The notes beneath the pieces were generated by a model. The model did no database searches. It saw only the letters and a list, made by a program, of their open reading frames with translations, and was not told the DNA's origin. 64,000 bases of DNA. It comes from PALSA-607 sp036501485 (GTDB lineage Bacteria; Actinomycetota; Actinomycetes; Acidothermales; Acidothermaceae). Positions 50,425 through 59,825 of the stretch are shown piece after piece. Both the position numbers and the translations under genes were made by a program. Each line of letters starts with the position of its first letter. Positions within the stretch are counted from its first letter, which is position 1. Location: positions 101,331-165,330 of the forward strand of contig DASYAG010000126.1 of NCBI GenBank assembly GCA_036501485.1, in the 5' to 3' direction.

Positions 50425-51410
50425 CGGGCGGTGCCCTGCTTGACCGCAGCGCGATAAATAACCGTGCGAGCAATGAGATTCACGCACAGCGTCATGATGA
50501 AGAGCACGAGGCCGGTCGCAATCAAAGCGGAGCGACCGGTCGTGCCTGCTTCACCGAAGTAGTTCGCGATGTTTGCGGCGATCGTATTCCCGCCGGGCTG
50601 CAGGATATGGAAGCTCACGGCAAAGCTGGTGCCGAGGACGAGCGCGATCGCGATGGTTTCACCTAGTGCGCGCCCAAGCCCGAGCATGATGCCGCCAATG
50701 ATGCCCGGACGGCTCGGAGGCAGCAAGGCATAGCGCACCATCTCCCAGCGAGTCGCGCCAAGTGCGAGTGCTGCTTCCTTGAGATTCGGGTCAACCTGCC
50801 GCAGTACCTCGCGCGAGATCGCCGCGATAACCGGCAACACCATGATGGCGAGCACGACCGACGCGACAAAGATCGATCGGCTGGCGACCGACGTTCTGTT
50901 GTTCGGGTCGTCGAAAATCGGTATCCAGCCGAACTTCGTGGCCAGGAAATGCTGAAAGCCACGGATGTGTGGGACCAAGAAAATCAGGCCCCACAGGCCG
51001 TAGACCACGGACGGCACAGTGGCCAGCATGTCGATGAGATAGCCGAGCCACGTCGCGAGACGACGTGGCGCGTACTCGACGACGAAGATCGCCACACCCA
51101 ATGCGACCGGAATCGCGAGGACCAGCGCGATGACACTCGACAGGATCGTGCCGAACACCAGGACGGCGATCCCGAACATCGGCGGGTCGCCGTCGGGCGC
51201 CCAGCCCTTGGTCGTGAAGAAGTTCGAGTGATCCTTCTTAAGCGACGGAATCGCCTTGACTACAAGGAAAACCGCGATCGCGCCCAGAATCAACAAGACC
51301 AGGACGGCGGCGGCAAAGGTGATGCCCCGGAAGGGCTCGATACGTCGAGCCCTTCGGGGCGTCCCTGTCGCAGTCGGCGGAGAGCCGACAGCGGGCGTGC
51401 TTTGGGTCAC
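50421..51410 (-). CDS. pstC: Phosphate ABC transporter permease PstC
   Basis: About 329 residues from GTG 51410, overlapping the pstS stop (GTGA). Six membrane segments, the periplasmic loop DDPNNRTSVASRSIFVASVVL and the EAA loop SREVLRQVDPNLKEAALALGATRWEMVRYALLP in pieces. Second channel subunit. An N-terminal Thr/Pro-rich cytoplasmic stretch of about 25 residues precedes helix 1. Confidence 0.96.
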   Translation of the reverse strand: MTQSTPAVGSPPTATGTPRRARRIEPFRGITFAAAVLVLLILGAIAVFLVVKAIPSLKKDHSNFFTTKGWAPDGDPPMFGIAVLVFGTILSSVIALVLAIPVALGVAIFVVEYAPRRLATWLGYLIDMLATVPSVVYGLWGLIFLVPHIRGFQHFLATKFGWIPIFDDPNNRTSVASRSIFVASVVLAIMVLPVIAAISREVLRQVDPNLKEAALALGATRWEMVRYALLPPSRPGIIGGIMLGLGRALGETIAIALVLGTSFAVSFHILQPGGNTIAANIANYFGEAGTTGRSALIATGLVLFIMTLCVNLIARTVIYRAAVKQGTAR

Positions 51411-52579
51411 GAAATAGCCGTGATGCTCGCGAGCGCCTTGGCCGCGAGGTCGCTCGGCAGCGGTGCGAAACCGAGGCCGTCGGCCGCAGCCTGCCCCGTG
51501 GTGACGGCATAGCCGAGGTAGGACTTCACGAGTCCACCCTTGGCAGCGTCCTTGTACTTCGAGCACACGATGGCGTACGAGACAGTCGAGATCGGGTAGC
51601 CGGTCTTCATGCTCGCGTAGTTCATCGTGCCGGCAAGGTCACTGCCCGTACCAACGACGGAGAAGCCCTCGCCGATCGCGGTCGAAACCGTCGCCGACGT
51701 TGCGGCCTGGTAGTCGCCTTCACCCTTGATGGAGGCGGTAGGCAGGCTCTGCGCCTTTGCGAACGAGGTTTCGACGTAGGTAATGCCGCCGCTCGTCTGC
51801 TTGACACCAGCCGCGACGCCTGCCGAGCCCTTTGCGCCCTGCGCCCCGCTGAAGAAGGTGATCGTCTTGCTCGCGCCGAGCGTCCAGTCACTTGCGGCGT
51901 CCGCCTTGAGGAAGCTGGTGAACACCGAGGTGCTGCCCGAGCTGTCGTTGCGGTAGAAGACGCTGATCGGCGTCGAAGGCAACGTCGAACCGGTGTTGTC
52001 GGCAGCGATCGCCGGATCGTTCCACTTGGCGATCTTGCCGTCGAAGATGCCGGCGAGAGTCGCGGCCGACAGCTTGAGCGAGGTCACGCCGCTCAGGTTA
52101 TACGTCACGGCAATGCCACCGGCAGTGATCGGAATTGTCAGCGCCGTGCTGCCGCATGCGGTGTTCGCCGCGGTCTGCTCGGAGGCGGCCATTGTCACGT
52201 CGGAACCGGCGAAGTCAGCCGTTCCGTTGCCGATCGCCGTGATGCCGGCGCCTGAACCGGTGCCCTGGTAGTTGATCTTCGCGCCGGAGCACTTGGTGCC
52301 GAAGTCCTTGCTCCATTGGGTTTCCATGTTCTGCTGGAAGGTGGAGCCTTGCGCGCTCAGCGTTCCGGTGGCACACGCCGGCGCGCTACCGGCCGCGGCC
52401 GGGGCGCTCGACGCGGCGGCGGTGGTCGCCGGAGCCGCAGCTGCGGACGATGCCGCAGTGGTCGGCGCTGGTGCCGCGCTGGTGGGTGCAGTTGCGGTCT
52501 TCTTGCTGCTGCTACATGCGGCAGCCGCCAACAACACACCTGCGAGTAGCAGGGATGTGGCGATACGTGAGGTCCTCAC
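51407..52579 (-). CDS. pstS: Phosphate-binding lipoprotein PstS
   Basis: About 390 residues from GTG 52579 with GGAGGAG 8 bases upstream. A lipoprotein signal ends LLAAAACSSS, followed by a Thr/Ala/Pro linker. The binding protein fold has the phosphate-contacting segments AQGSTFQQNMETQW, TGSGAGITAIGNGTADFAGSDV in pieces, and NDSSGSTSVFTSFL. It captures phosphate outside the membrane for PstCAB. A PHO box is upstream. Confidence 0.96.
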   Translation of the reverse strand: MRTSRIATSLLLAGVLLAAAACSSSKKTATAPTSAAPAPTTAASSAAAAPATTAAASSAPAAAGSAPACATGTLSAQGSTFQQNMETQWSKDFGTKCSGAKINYQGTGSGAGITAIGNGTADFAGSDVTMAASEQTAANTACGSTALTIPITAGGIAVTYNLSGVTSLKLSAATLAGIFDGKIAKWNDPAIAADNTGSTLPSTPISVFYRNDSSGSTSVFTSFLKADAASDWTLGASKTITFFSGAQGAKGSAGVAAGVKQTSGGITYVETSFAKAQSLPTASIKGEGDYQAATSATVSTAIGEGFSVVGTGSDLAGTMNYASMKTGYPISTVSYAIVCSKYKDAAKGGLVKSYLGYAVTTGQAAADGLGFAPLPSDLAAKALASITAIS

Positions 52580-52692
52580 GAGGTAACTCCTCCTATGTCG
52601 GTCAACCGAACCGACTATTCGATCCGGGGCCAGCGTCGGGCGGGCTCGGCGATTGGCAATAGCGCCAGTCGGGATCGAAAGTAAGCGAGGCA

Positions 52693-52732
52693 AGTGGACA
52701 GGTACCGACGGACGGATGAACGGGCGGTGAAC
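52693..52732 (-). promoter_or_regulatory. PHO box upstream of pstS
   Basis: On the minus strand, GTTCACC GCCC GTTCATC CGTC CGTCGGT ACCT GTCCACT: repeats every 11 bases at 52726-52732, 52715-52721, a degenerate unit at 52704-52710, and 52693-52699. This is the PhoP direct-repeat-unit pattern known from Streptomyces. It lies about 115-150 bases upstream of the pstS start. Confidence 0.8.
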
Positions 52733-52789
52733 ATCCACAGAGCCCTCGGTCTTGGCTGCGCACGTCGTGGCTGCGCAGGCCTTCTTTAT

Positions 52790-53440
52790 CTAGCTGCGTA
52801 CGGCCGTTTCGCCAGTTACGAGGTACACGACTTGGCGAGCGACCGCTACCGCGTGATCGGCGAAGCGCTCGTAGTACCGACCGGCGAGAGCGAGGTCGAT
52901 CGCCACGTCAACGCCGTAAGGCCATTCCGGTGCAAGCATCGTCAGCAACAGTGTGCGGTGCAGATGGTCCATCACGTCGTCGTCCGACTCGAGTTCCGCG
53001 GCGCGATCGGTGTCACGGCCCGCAACGACATGTCCGGCTTTGCCGACAATGTCAGCAGCCACCTCCCCCATCTCGCGGATAGTGGCCTGCAACTCGGTCG
53101 GCACCGCGCACGCTGGGAACTTGCGGCGGGCCAACTTGGCAACGTGCACGGCGAGATCGCCGGATCGCTCGAGGTCAGAGGTAATACGGAGGCCGGTCGT
53201 GAGCGCCCGCAAATCCCCCGCGACGGGCTGCTGGCGCGCGATCAGATCGACAGTTCGCCGGTCGACGTTCTCGCGAAGGATGTCGACAGCTGCGTCACCG
53301 TCGATGACGCTCTCAGCAGCACCAAGATCGGAGTTGAGCAGCGCCTCGGTGGCCTGCTTAATCGCATGGCCTACGAGCTCAGTCATTTCGACAAGTTGAT
53401 CGGTGATCGCATCGAGCTCGTCGTGATAGGCGTCGCGCAC
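52790..53440 (-). CDS. phoU: Phosphate signalling regulator PhoU
   Basis: A 216-residue protein of two three-helix PhoU repeats with the family metal-binding-type segments ITSDLERSGDLAVHVAKLA and ALAGRYYERFADHAVAVARQV. GTG 53440 has AAAGGAG 5 bases upstream. It links Pst transporter state to the kinase and dampens phosphate-starvation signalling. It is divergent from the kinase gene, with a PHO-box-like repeat in the 235-base gap. Confidence 0.96.
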   Translation of the reverse strand: MRDAYHDELDAITDQLVEMTELVGHAIKQATEALLNSDLGAAESVIDGDAAVDILRENVDRRTVDLIARQQPVAGDLRALTTGLRITSDLERSGDLAVHVAKLARRKFPACAVPTELQATIREMGEVAADIVGKAGHVVAGRDTDRAAELESDDDVMDHLHRTLLLTMLAPEWPYGVDVAIDLALAGRYYERFADHAVAVARQVVYLVTGETAVRS

Positions 53441-53597
53441 GCCCGCTCCTTTCCGTCTGCTCAGGCCGTCGCCCAGTTCGGCCAATCGCCTGCGCTTTGT
53501 ACGGGGCCGCCTGTGCCGTCCCCGGGGGCGGTGTCGCAGTCCCAACGGCAGAGTCTTTCACGTTTATGGACGGCGGCAGGCGACGAGGCGACAGCCT

Positions 53598-53626
53598 ACA
53601 GAACGGGAGGTGAACAGTCGGCCAAC
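53598..53626 (-). promoter_or_regulatory. PHO-box-like direct repeats between phoU and the sensor kinase gene
   Basis: On the minus strand GTTGGCC GACT GTTCACC TCCC GTTCTGT, at 53620-53626, 53609-53615 and 53598-53604, with exact 11-base periodicity and a perfect central unit. The position fits autoregulation of the phosphate two-component system and of phoU. Confidence 0.7.
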
Positions 53627-53642
53627 GCCTCTCGTTCGTTTG

Positions 53643-53668
53643 TTGACAGCGCTGAGGTTGCCTACCAT
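53643..53668 (+). promoter_or_regulatory. Candidate promoter of the sensor kinase gene
   Basis: TTGACA (53643-53648) and TACCAT (53663-53668) with a 14-base spacer, shorter than usual. TACCAT ends 7 bases before GTG 53676, so transcription could begin at the start codon and give a leaderless message. Weak, position-based call. Confidence 0.4.
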
Positions 53669-53675
53669 TCGAAAC

Positions 53676-54758
53676 GTGAGGTCGACTCCAGTGGAGCCAG
53701 AGCCTCCGTCGGCGACGGCGGCTGTTCTCGCGACCGTAGCCGCCGCGCTCGAGACCGGTGCGGTCCTCCTTGACGACGACGAGGTTCTGCTTGCCAACGA
53801 GGCTGCCCTAGCACTGCGAGTGGTCTACGGGCGCGAGTTGACCTCGCGGATGCTCTCGAGGATCGCCCGCGAAGCCCGGCGGACCGGGCTTCGCATCGCC
53901 CAGGACATCGATTTGCCGTGGGGTTCGTCGTTTCGCGCTGTGCATGTGGTCGCAGCACCTGTACCAGGCACTGCCCAGGTAGTGCTGTTGCTGAACGACC
54001 TCCAGGAGTCACGCCGTCTCGAGGCCGTCCGGCGCGACTTCATCGCCAACGTCTCGCACGAACTCAAGACGCCAGTCGGGGCGATGATGCTGCTGGCCGA
54101 AGCCCTGCGCGACGCGACCGACGATCCGGTCGCGATGAAGCAGTTCACTGAGCGGATGCTGCATGAGGCTGGCCGGATGTCACGACTCGTGCAAGAACTG
54201 TTGGAATTGTCGCGGCTCCAGGGCGGCGAGCCCTTGCCTGCCATGGAATCGATTCGGGTCAGCGACGTTATCGCCGACGCAAGCGACCCGCTTCAGGTGC
54301 GCGCTGAGGCGGCCGGCATCACGTTGGACGTCGGCCCATCTGAGGGTGCATACGTGTGGGGCGATCGCCGGCAGCTCACCACTGCACTGACGAACCTCAT
54401 CGAGAACGCGATCGCTTACTCGTCGCCAGGCTCCCGGGTGGGCGTGGGCGTAAGGACTTTTGCGGACGGCGGTGAGGGCAGCGTCGAGATCACCGTGAGC
54501 GACGAGGGCGTGGGGATCGAAAAAGTCGACCAGGAAAGGGTTTTCGAGCGCTTCTACCGAGTCGACACAGCGCGATCGCGGGCCACCGGCGGAACCGGTC
54601 TGGGCCTTGCGATCGTGAAGCACATCGCTAACAACCACGGCGGTCGGGTGGGGCTTTGGAGCCACCCCGGCGTGGGCTCGACGTTCACCCTGTACTTACC
54701 CGTGCCACCTGTGGCCACCGACGGCAATCTGCCGAACCAGAAAGGTCAGGAGCTGTGA
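53676..54758 (+). CDS. Sensor histidine kinase (SenX3/PhoR-like), apparently soluble
   Basis: About 360 residues. The N-terminal 120 residues form a PAS-like domain (LETGAVLLDDDEVLLANEAALAL...FRAVHVVAAPVPGTAQVVLLLND). The H-box is FIANVSHELKTPVGAMM, then N-box NLIENAIAYSS, G1 VSDEGVGI, F-box ERFYRVD and G2 TGGTGLGLAIVKH. No membrane helix is found between any plausible start (53610, 53676 or 53688) and the PAS domain, unlike SenX3 and PhoR. GTG 53676 is chosen from the promoter position. It is followed by an overlapping response regulator. Confidence 0.9.
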   Translation: MRSTPVEPEPPSATAAVLATVAAALETGAVLLDDDEVLLANEAALALRVVYGRELTSRMLSRIAREARRTGLRIAQDIDLPWGSSFRAVHVVAAPVPGTAQVVLLLNDLQESRRLEAVRRDFIANVSHELKTPVGAMMLLAEALRDATDDPVAMKQFTERMLHEAGRMSRLVQELLELSRLQGGEPLPAMESIRVSDVIADASDPLQVRAEAAGITLDVGPSEGAYVWGDRRQLTTALTNLIENAIAYSSPGSRVGVGVRTFADGGEGSVEITVSDEGVGIEKVDQERVFERFYRVDTARSRATGGTGLGLAIVKHIANNHGGRVGLWSHPGVGSTFTLYLPVPPVATDGNLPNQKGQEL

Positions 54759-55438
54759 CGCATCTGCTCGTCATCGAAGACGAGGAGTCGTTCTCCGAGA
54801 CACTCGCGTACATGCTCACTCGTGAAGGATTCGAGGTGCGGGTCGCCACGACCGGACCAGCCGGGCTCGAGGAGTTCGAACGGCATGGCGCGGATCTCGT
54901 GATTCTCGACCTCATGCTTCCCGGCCTGCCCGGAACAGAGGTTTGTCGTCGGCTGCGCGAGCGCAGCGACGTCCCGGTGATCATGCTGACCGCGCGCGAC
55001 AGCGAGGTCGACAAGGTTGTTGGGCTCGAGCTTGGCGCCGACGACTACGTCACGAAGCCGTTCTCGGCGCGCGAGCTCGTCGCGCGCATCAGAGCGGTAA
55101 TGCGGCGTCGCAGCGACAGCGTTGAGGTTGTTGTCTCGGGCATCGTTGAGGCCGGCCCTGTTCGGTTAGACCCCGACCGGCACGTGGTCAGCGTTCGCGG
55201 CGAGGCAATTACCCTGCCGCTACGCGAATTCGAGTTGCTCGAGCTGCTGTTGCGCAACGCCGGCCGGGTGCTAACACGCAACCAGCTGATCGATCGGTTG
55301 TGGGGCAGCGACTACGTGGGTGACACGAAGACCCTCGACGTTCACGTGAAGCGGCTGCGTAGTCGGGTCGAAGAGCACCCAGCGCGGCCGAGGCACCTCG
55401 TCACCGTGCGGGGCCTGGGCTACAAGTTCGAGCCCTAA
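54755..55438 (+). CDS. OmpR-family response regulator (RegX3/PhoP-like)
   Basis: A 227-residue regulator: receiver domain THLLVIEDEESFSETLAYML with the phosphoacceptor Asp52 in LVILDLMLPG, Lys in DDYVTKPFSARELVARI, then a winged-helix domain (ITLPLREFELLELLLRNAGRVLTRNQLIDRLWG, DVHVKRLRSRVE, VRGLGYKFEP). GTG start overlaps the kinase stop. The probable binder of the PHO boxes near pstS and phoU; this is inferred from neighbourhood and family. Confidence 0.94.
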   Translation: MTHLLVIEDEESFSETLAYMLTREGFEVRVATTGPAGLEEFERHGADLVILDLMLPGLPGTEVCRRLRERSDVPVIMLTARDSEVDKVVGLELGADDYVTKPFSARELVARIRAVMRRRSDSVEVVVSGIVEAGPVRLDPDRHVVSVRGEAITLPLREFELLELLLRNAGRVLTRNQLIDRLWGSDYVGDTKTLDVHVKRLRSRVEEHPARPRHLVTVRGLGYKFEP

Positions 55439-55455
55439 GTCTTGTCGCGCCTCAG

Positions 55456-55902
55456 TCAGGCGGAGTGGTGATACGTCTGCGATGCAGATGCACCATCAAC
55501 AAGACCGACGACAACACTCACGCTGATCGAGCCGGCCTTGCGCACGGTGAATGCACATGTGAGGCGCACGGTCGCGCCTGGCCGGACATTGTGGCGGCAG
55601 GTGGTGCTGCCGATCTGCACGTAAGCAACACCGCTTGTGCCGTTCGAGGCAACCCACACCGGAATGTTGACTGTGTAAGTACGACCGCGCGCGAGTGCAG
55701 TCGGCAGACCGTCAACAGGACCGAGCGCGGCGTACGGAATGCTCGCTCCGACGTTGCCCGCAGGCTGATGCAATGCTGCCGGCGGCTGGTCATTGCCGGC
55801 CGGAACGGGCGAAGCGCCTTGACCAATCAGGCCGTGGGCGCCTAGAACACACAGCCCGACCGCACAAGCCGTGGCCGCGTTTGCGAGCGTTCGAAGCAGC
55901 AC
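55456..55902 (-). CDS. Small exported protein of unknown function
   Basis: A 148-residue protein with an N-terminal signal-like helix (TLANAATACAVGLCVLGAHGLIG) and a beta-rich mature part (YTVNIPVWVASNGTSGVAYVQIGSTTCRHNVRPGATVRLTCAFTV) with two Cys that could form a disulfide. It is convergent with the response regulator and the last gene of the minus-strand exported-protein cluster. I do not recognise a family; the fold may be Ig-like. Confidence 0.7.
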   Translation of the reverse strand: MLLRTLANAATACAVGLCVLGAHGLIGQGASPVPAGNDQPPAALHQPAGNVGASIPYAALGPVDGLPTALARGRTYTVNIPVWVASNGTSGVAYVQIGSTTCRHNVRPGATVRLTCAFTVRKAGSISVSVVVGLVDGASASQTYHHSA

Positions 55903-56006
55903 GCGACCACCCGGATGACAGCGAACCGAGCACGGTGCTCGTAGTCATCCAGGTCGGCCTGGAGGCTGAAGAACTGACCACAATGCGGCCCGAATTTCGC
56001 TGTGCG

Positions 56007-57560
<1,554 letters not shown>

Positions 57561-57683
57561 CACTTGGGCTCCGGATCCATCGAGTGGGTGTCGTTGCGTC
57601 GACCCAGGTTGCTTGAGGCAGATCACCAAGGCACTACGACCCGGCGAACGCCGCATTATCGTCATGTGAACAGCCAGTTGCCT

Positions 57684-58493
57684 CTACTTCGAGCCGCTCG
57701 GTCGACGCCTCCACCACGTCGTACCGGCGATAACAACGCCGCCAGCCGCAGCCAACGCGACAATCCCAAGTACGGGCGCCTGCGATCGGCTGCTCTTCGC
57801 CGTCGCGGCCGCGACGGGATGACCGGACGGTGTTGTGACCGCCACCACCCCCGGTGTGAAGCTGTACAGCGGTTCCGGCGTGCCAAGCCCGACGGGGTCA
57901 GTCGACGCGATGAGGTCCTCAGATGTCGTTGCAGAACCTGACGTGCACGACAGCGTGCTGGGATTGAGCAAAGACCACGACGTGCCTTTGACCTGAATTG
58001 TTGCGCTCGGATATGCCGTCGTATCGACTCCCGCATTAGGCGCACTCACAAGTAGCCGCAGCTGAACCAGGCCATTCCATGCGAGCGGATACTCGTCGAG
58101 ATAGTCAGACAGGGCAATATCTCGCTTGGAGCCTTCAGCCATCGGCACTAACGGATTCGTGTAGCTGGAGGCCGCGGTCAACGAATCCCCATTCCACTCC
58201 GCGGGATCAACGCCCTTACGCGGCTGGTAGGCGTAGAGGGTCGCGAGTCGTCCGGCTGCTCGGTACTGAGCCAGTCCTGGTGCCGAGCTGACCGCTCGGT
58301 AGGCGAAGGGTTTGTCGTACACACTGCCGTGCGTGATGTTCTGTCCCGCCGCATTGCAGAACGCGATCGAGCCGGTCGATCTCGAATCCGTGTACGGAAC
58401 ATCCGATTTCGCGAGCGCTGTCGTGCTGGGTAGAGCCACAGCGCCCGCAGCGACGACCACAAACGCGAACCGCGTTAACCACGAGGCCCCCAT
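57684..58493 (-). CDS. Exported membrane-anchored protein sharing the cluster's unnamed domain
   Basis: A 269-residue protein with a signal peptide (RFAFVVVAAGAVALPSTTALA), then a domain with IAFCNAAGQNITHGSVYD, RLATLYAYQPRKGVDPAEWNGDSLT, NGLVQLRLLVSAPNAG and SATIQVKGTSWSLL, and a C-terminal helix (APVLGIVALAAAGGVVIAG) with a basic end (WWRRRPSGSK). The domain lines up in pattern with those at 57.3 kb and 61.4 kb. ATG overlaps the upstream stop (TAATG), so it is coupled to the WxLIP-like gene. Confidence 0.8.
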   Translation of the reverse strand: MGASWLTRFAFVVVAAGAVALPSTTALAKSDVPYTDSRSTGSIAFCNAAGQNITHGSVYDKPFAYRAVSSAPGLAQYRAAGRLATLYAYQPRKGVDPAEWNGDSLTAASSYTNPLVPMAEGSKRDIALSDYLDEYPLAWNGLVQLRLLVSAPNAGVDTTAYPSATIQVKGTSWSLLNPSTLSCTSGSATTSEDLIASTDPVGLGTPEPLYSFTPGVVAVTTPSGHPVAAATAKSSRSQAPVLGIVALAAAGGVVIAGTTWWRRRPSGSK

Positions 58494-59674
58494 TAGTGTG
58501 TCCTGGTTTTCTGCTCGGATCCTTCGGCCGGGAGCGTCACACTTGCCGGCCTGGCACTGCGCTTTGTAGCGGTCTTCGGGATGGCGCGGCGACGACCGAC
58601 GGTCGAGTTCTGGCCGTGTTTACCCGAGCCGCGACGCATTCGTTGGTAGCCCCAGAACGCCACGATGATCAGCGAGACGATGCCGATCAGCATCCACGGG
58701 ATTGCTAGGAAATGTTTGCTCTTCCCCGACGCGACGATGTTCGGATCGACGTCGCTACTCGGTACCAATGGTGCCAGTGTGACCTTCGCGTTCATGAAAA
58801 CCTCAGGCAGTACGCCGTGCAACTCCACGGTGACGGTATCGGAGCCCCCAGGGAGTAGCACCGGAATGTTGGCAACTGGCACATGTATCGACGCTCCGAG
58901 CCAGCCGGTAACAACGAGCGACGCGTGCGCGCCGAGGTTGACGTTGCCGGTATTCGCCACCGTGTAGGTGATCGTGGTGCGCCCGTGGCCGATCGGATTG
59001 AGCGCCTGGGCGTAGCTGGGGTGCACTGAGCGGATCCCTAATCGCGCGTTCACGGCGCCTGAGACACGGATCTGAACCGGAACAGCAACGCGCTGCTCGA
59101 GGTCCGGGTTGATCGACTGCGCGCCCGCGCCACTGACCTGTGCGGTCAGCGACGAGATGATGCCCGCTGTGTGGTCACCGGGGGAAGCGTCCGCCGGAAT
59201 GTGGAGCGTCACCGGCAGGTATGCGGTCGATCGCGCCGGAATGGTGAAGGCCGTACCACCGCCTGGCAAGGCGACAGTGATCCAGGTAGCTGCGTCCGCG
59301 GGCTTGCCCGAGAACGGCTGCAGTTGCAGTTTGCCATCGGAGTCGTTCTGCGCATCGCGCGTGTACACACGTAGCGTCAAAGGCGTCACGCTCAAGTTGA
59401 CGACAGCGACGTGATCGCTTAGCGCCCCGCCAGGCGTCACGAACCATTTGAACGACGCGCGATCCGCATCGACCTCGTAGTGACCGACGCTTAAGGTCTT
59501 GGCTGGACCGATACCCCAGGTGGCCTTCGGCGGCGATGGGGTTGCGGACGGCGACGGTGTCAATGTCGAAGACGCGGACGGGGATGGGCTGGCCGCGATC
59601 GCGGAGGCCGGAAGCAGGCCGCACGTCAGGATCGATGCCAACGCGCCGACCCTCAAAAGCCGTGAGATTCGCAC
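58493..59674 (-). CDS. WxLIP/DUF916-like exported protein with C-terminal anchor
   Basis: A 393-residue protein. Signal peptide (RVGALASILTCGLLPASAIAA), Ser/Pro linker, then an Ig-like domain resembling the WxL-interacting-protein peptidoglycan-binding domain (WGIGPAKT..., FKWFVTPGGALSDHVAVVNLSVTPLTLRVYTRDA in pieces), a second Ig-like domain (INPDLEQRVAVPVQIRVSGAVNARLGI), one membrane helix (IPWMLIGIVSLIIVAFWGY) and a basic cytoplasmic tail. In Firmicutes such proteins hold WxL proteins to the wall. A WxL-like protein is encoded just upstream. The family call is by pattern and needs a profile search. Confidence 0.75.
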   Translation of the reverse strand: MRISRLLRVGALASILTCGLLPASAIAASPSPSASSTLTPSPSATPSPPKATWGIGPAKTLSVGHYEVDADRASFKWFVTPGGALSDHVAVVNLSVTPLTLRVYTRDAQNDSDGKLQLQPFSGKPADAATWITVALPGGGTAFTIPARSTAYLPVTLHIPADASPGDHTAGIISSLTAQVSGAGAQSINPDLEQRVAVPVQIRVSGAVNARLGIRSVHPSYAQALNPIGHGRTTITYTVANTGNVNLGAHASLVVTGWLGASIHVPVANIPVLLPGGSDTVTVELHGVLPEVFMNAKVTLAPLVPSSDVDPNIVASGKSKHFLAIPWMLIGIVSLIIVAFWGYQRMRRGSGKHGQNSTVGRRRAIPKTATKRSARPASVTLPAEGSEQKTRTH

Positions 59675-59772
59675 CCCCCGAGCAAAGCCGGTCGAGGTGT
59701 ACGGGAGTGGAGTCGCAGGTGAACGCCAGATGGAGCGAGCTAGGCGCGCGCGACAACTTCCGACAGACGCAA

Positions 59773-59812
59773 AAGCACTCGGGTGGCAGCTACCGCTGCC
59801 ACCCGAGTGCTT
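59773..59812 (-). terminator. Intrinsic terminator after the Ig/WxL-like gene
   Basis: Perfect 17-bp stem (AAGCACTCGGGTGGCAG, 59773-59789, with its complement 59796-59812) and a 6-base loop, 14 bases after the stop of the 615-residue protein gene. On the minus strand it ends in CTTTT. It separates the upstream part of the surface cluster from the WxLIP-like gene. Confidence 0.9.
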
Positions 59813-59825
59813 CGAACCACTTCTG

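Noticed and set aside
48737..52579. Plus-strand frames over pstB-pstS
   Set aside because: They are antisense shadows of well-recognised phosphate transporter genes.
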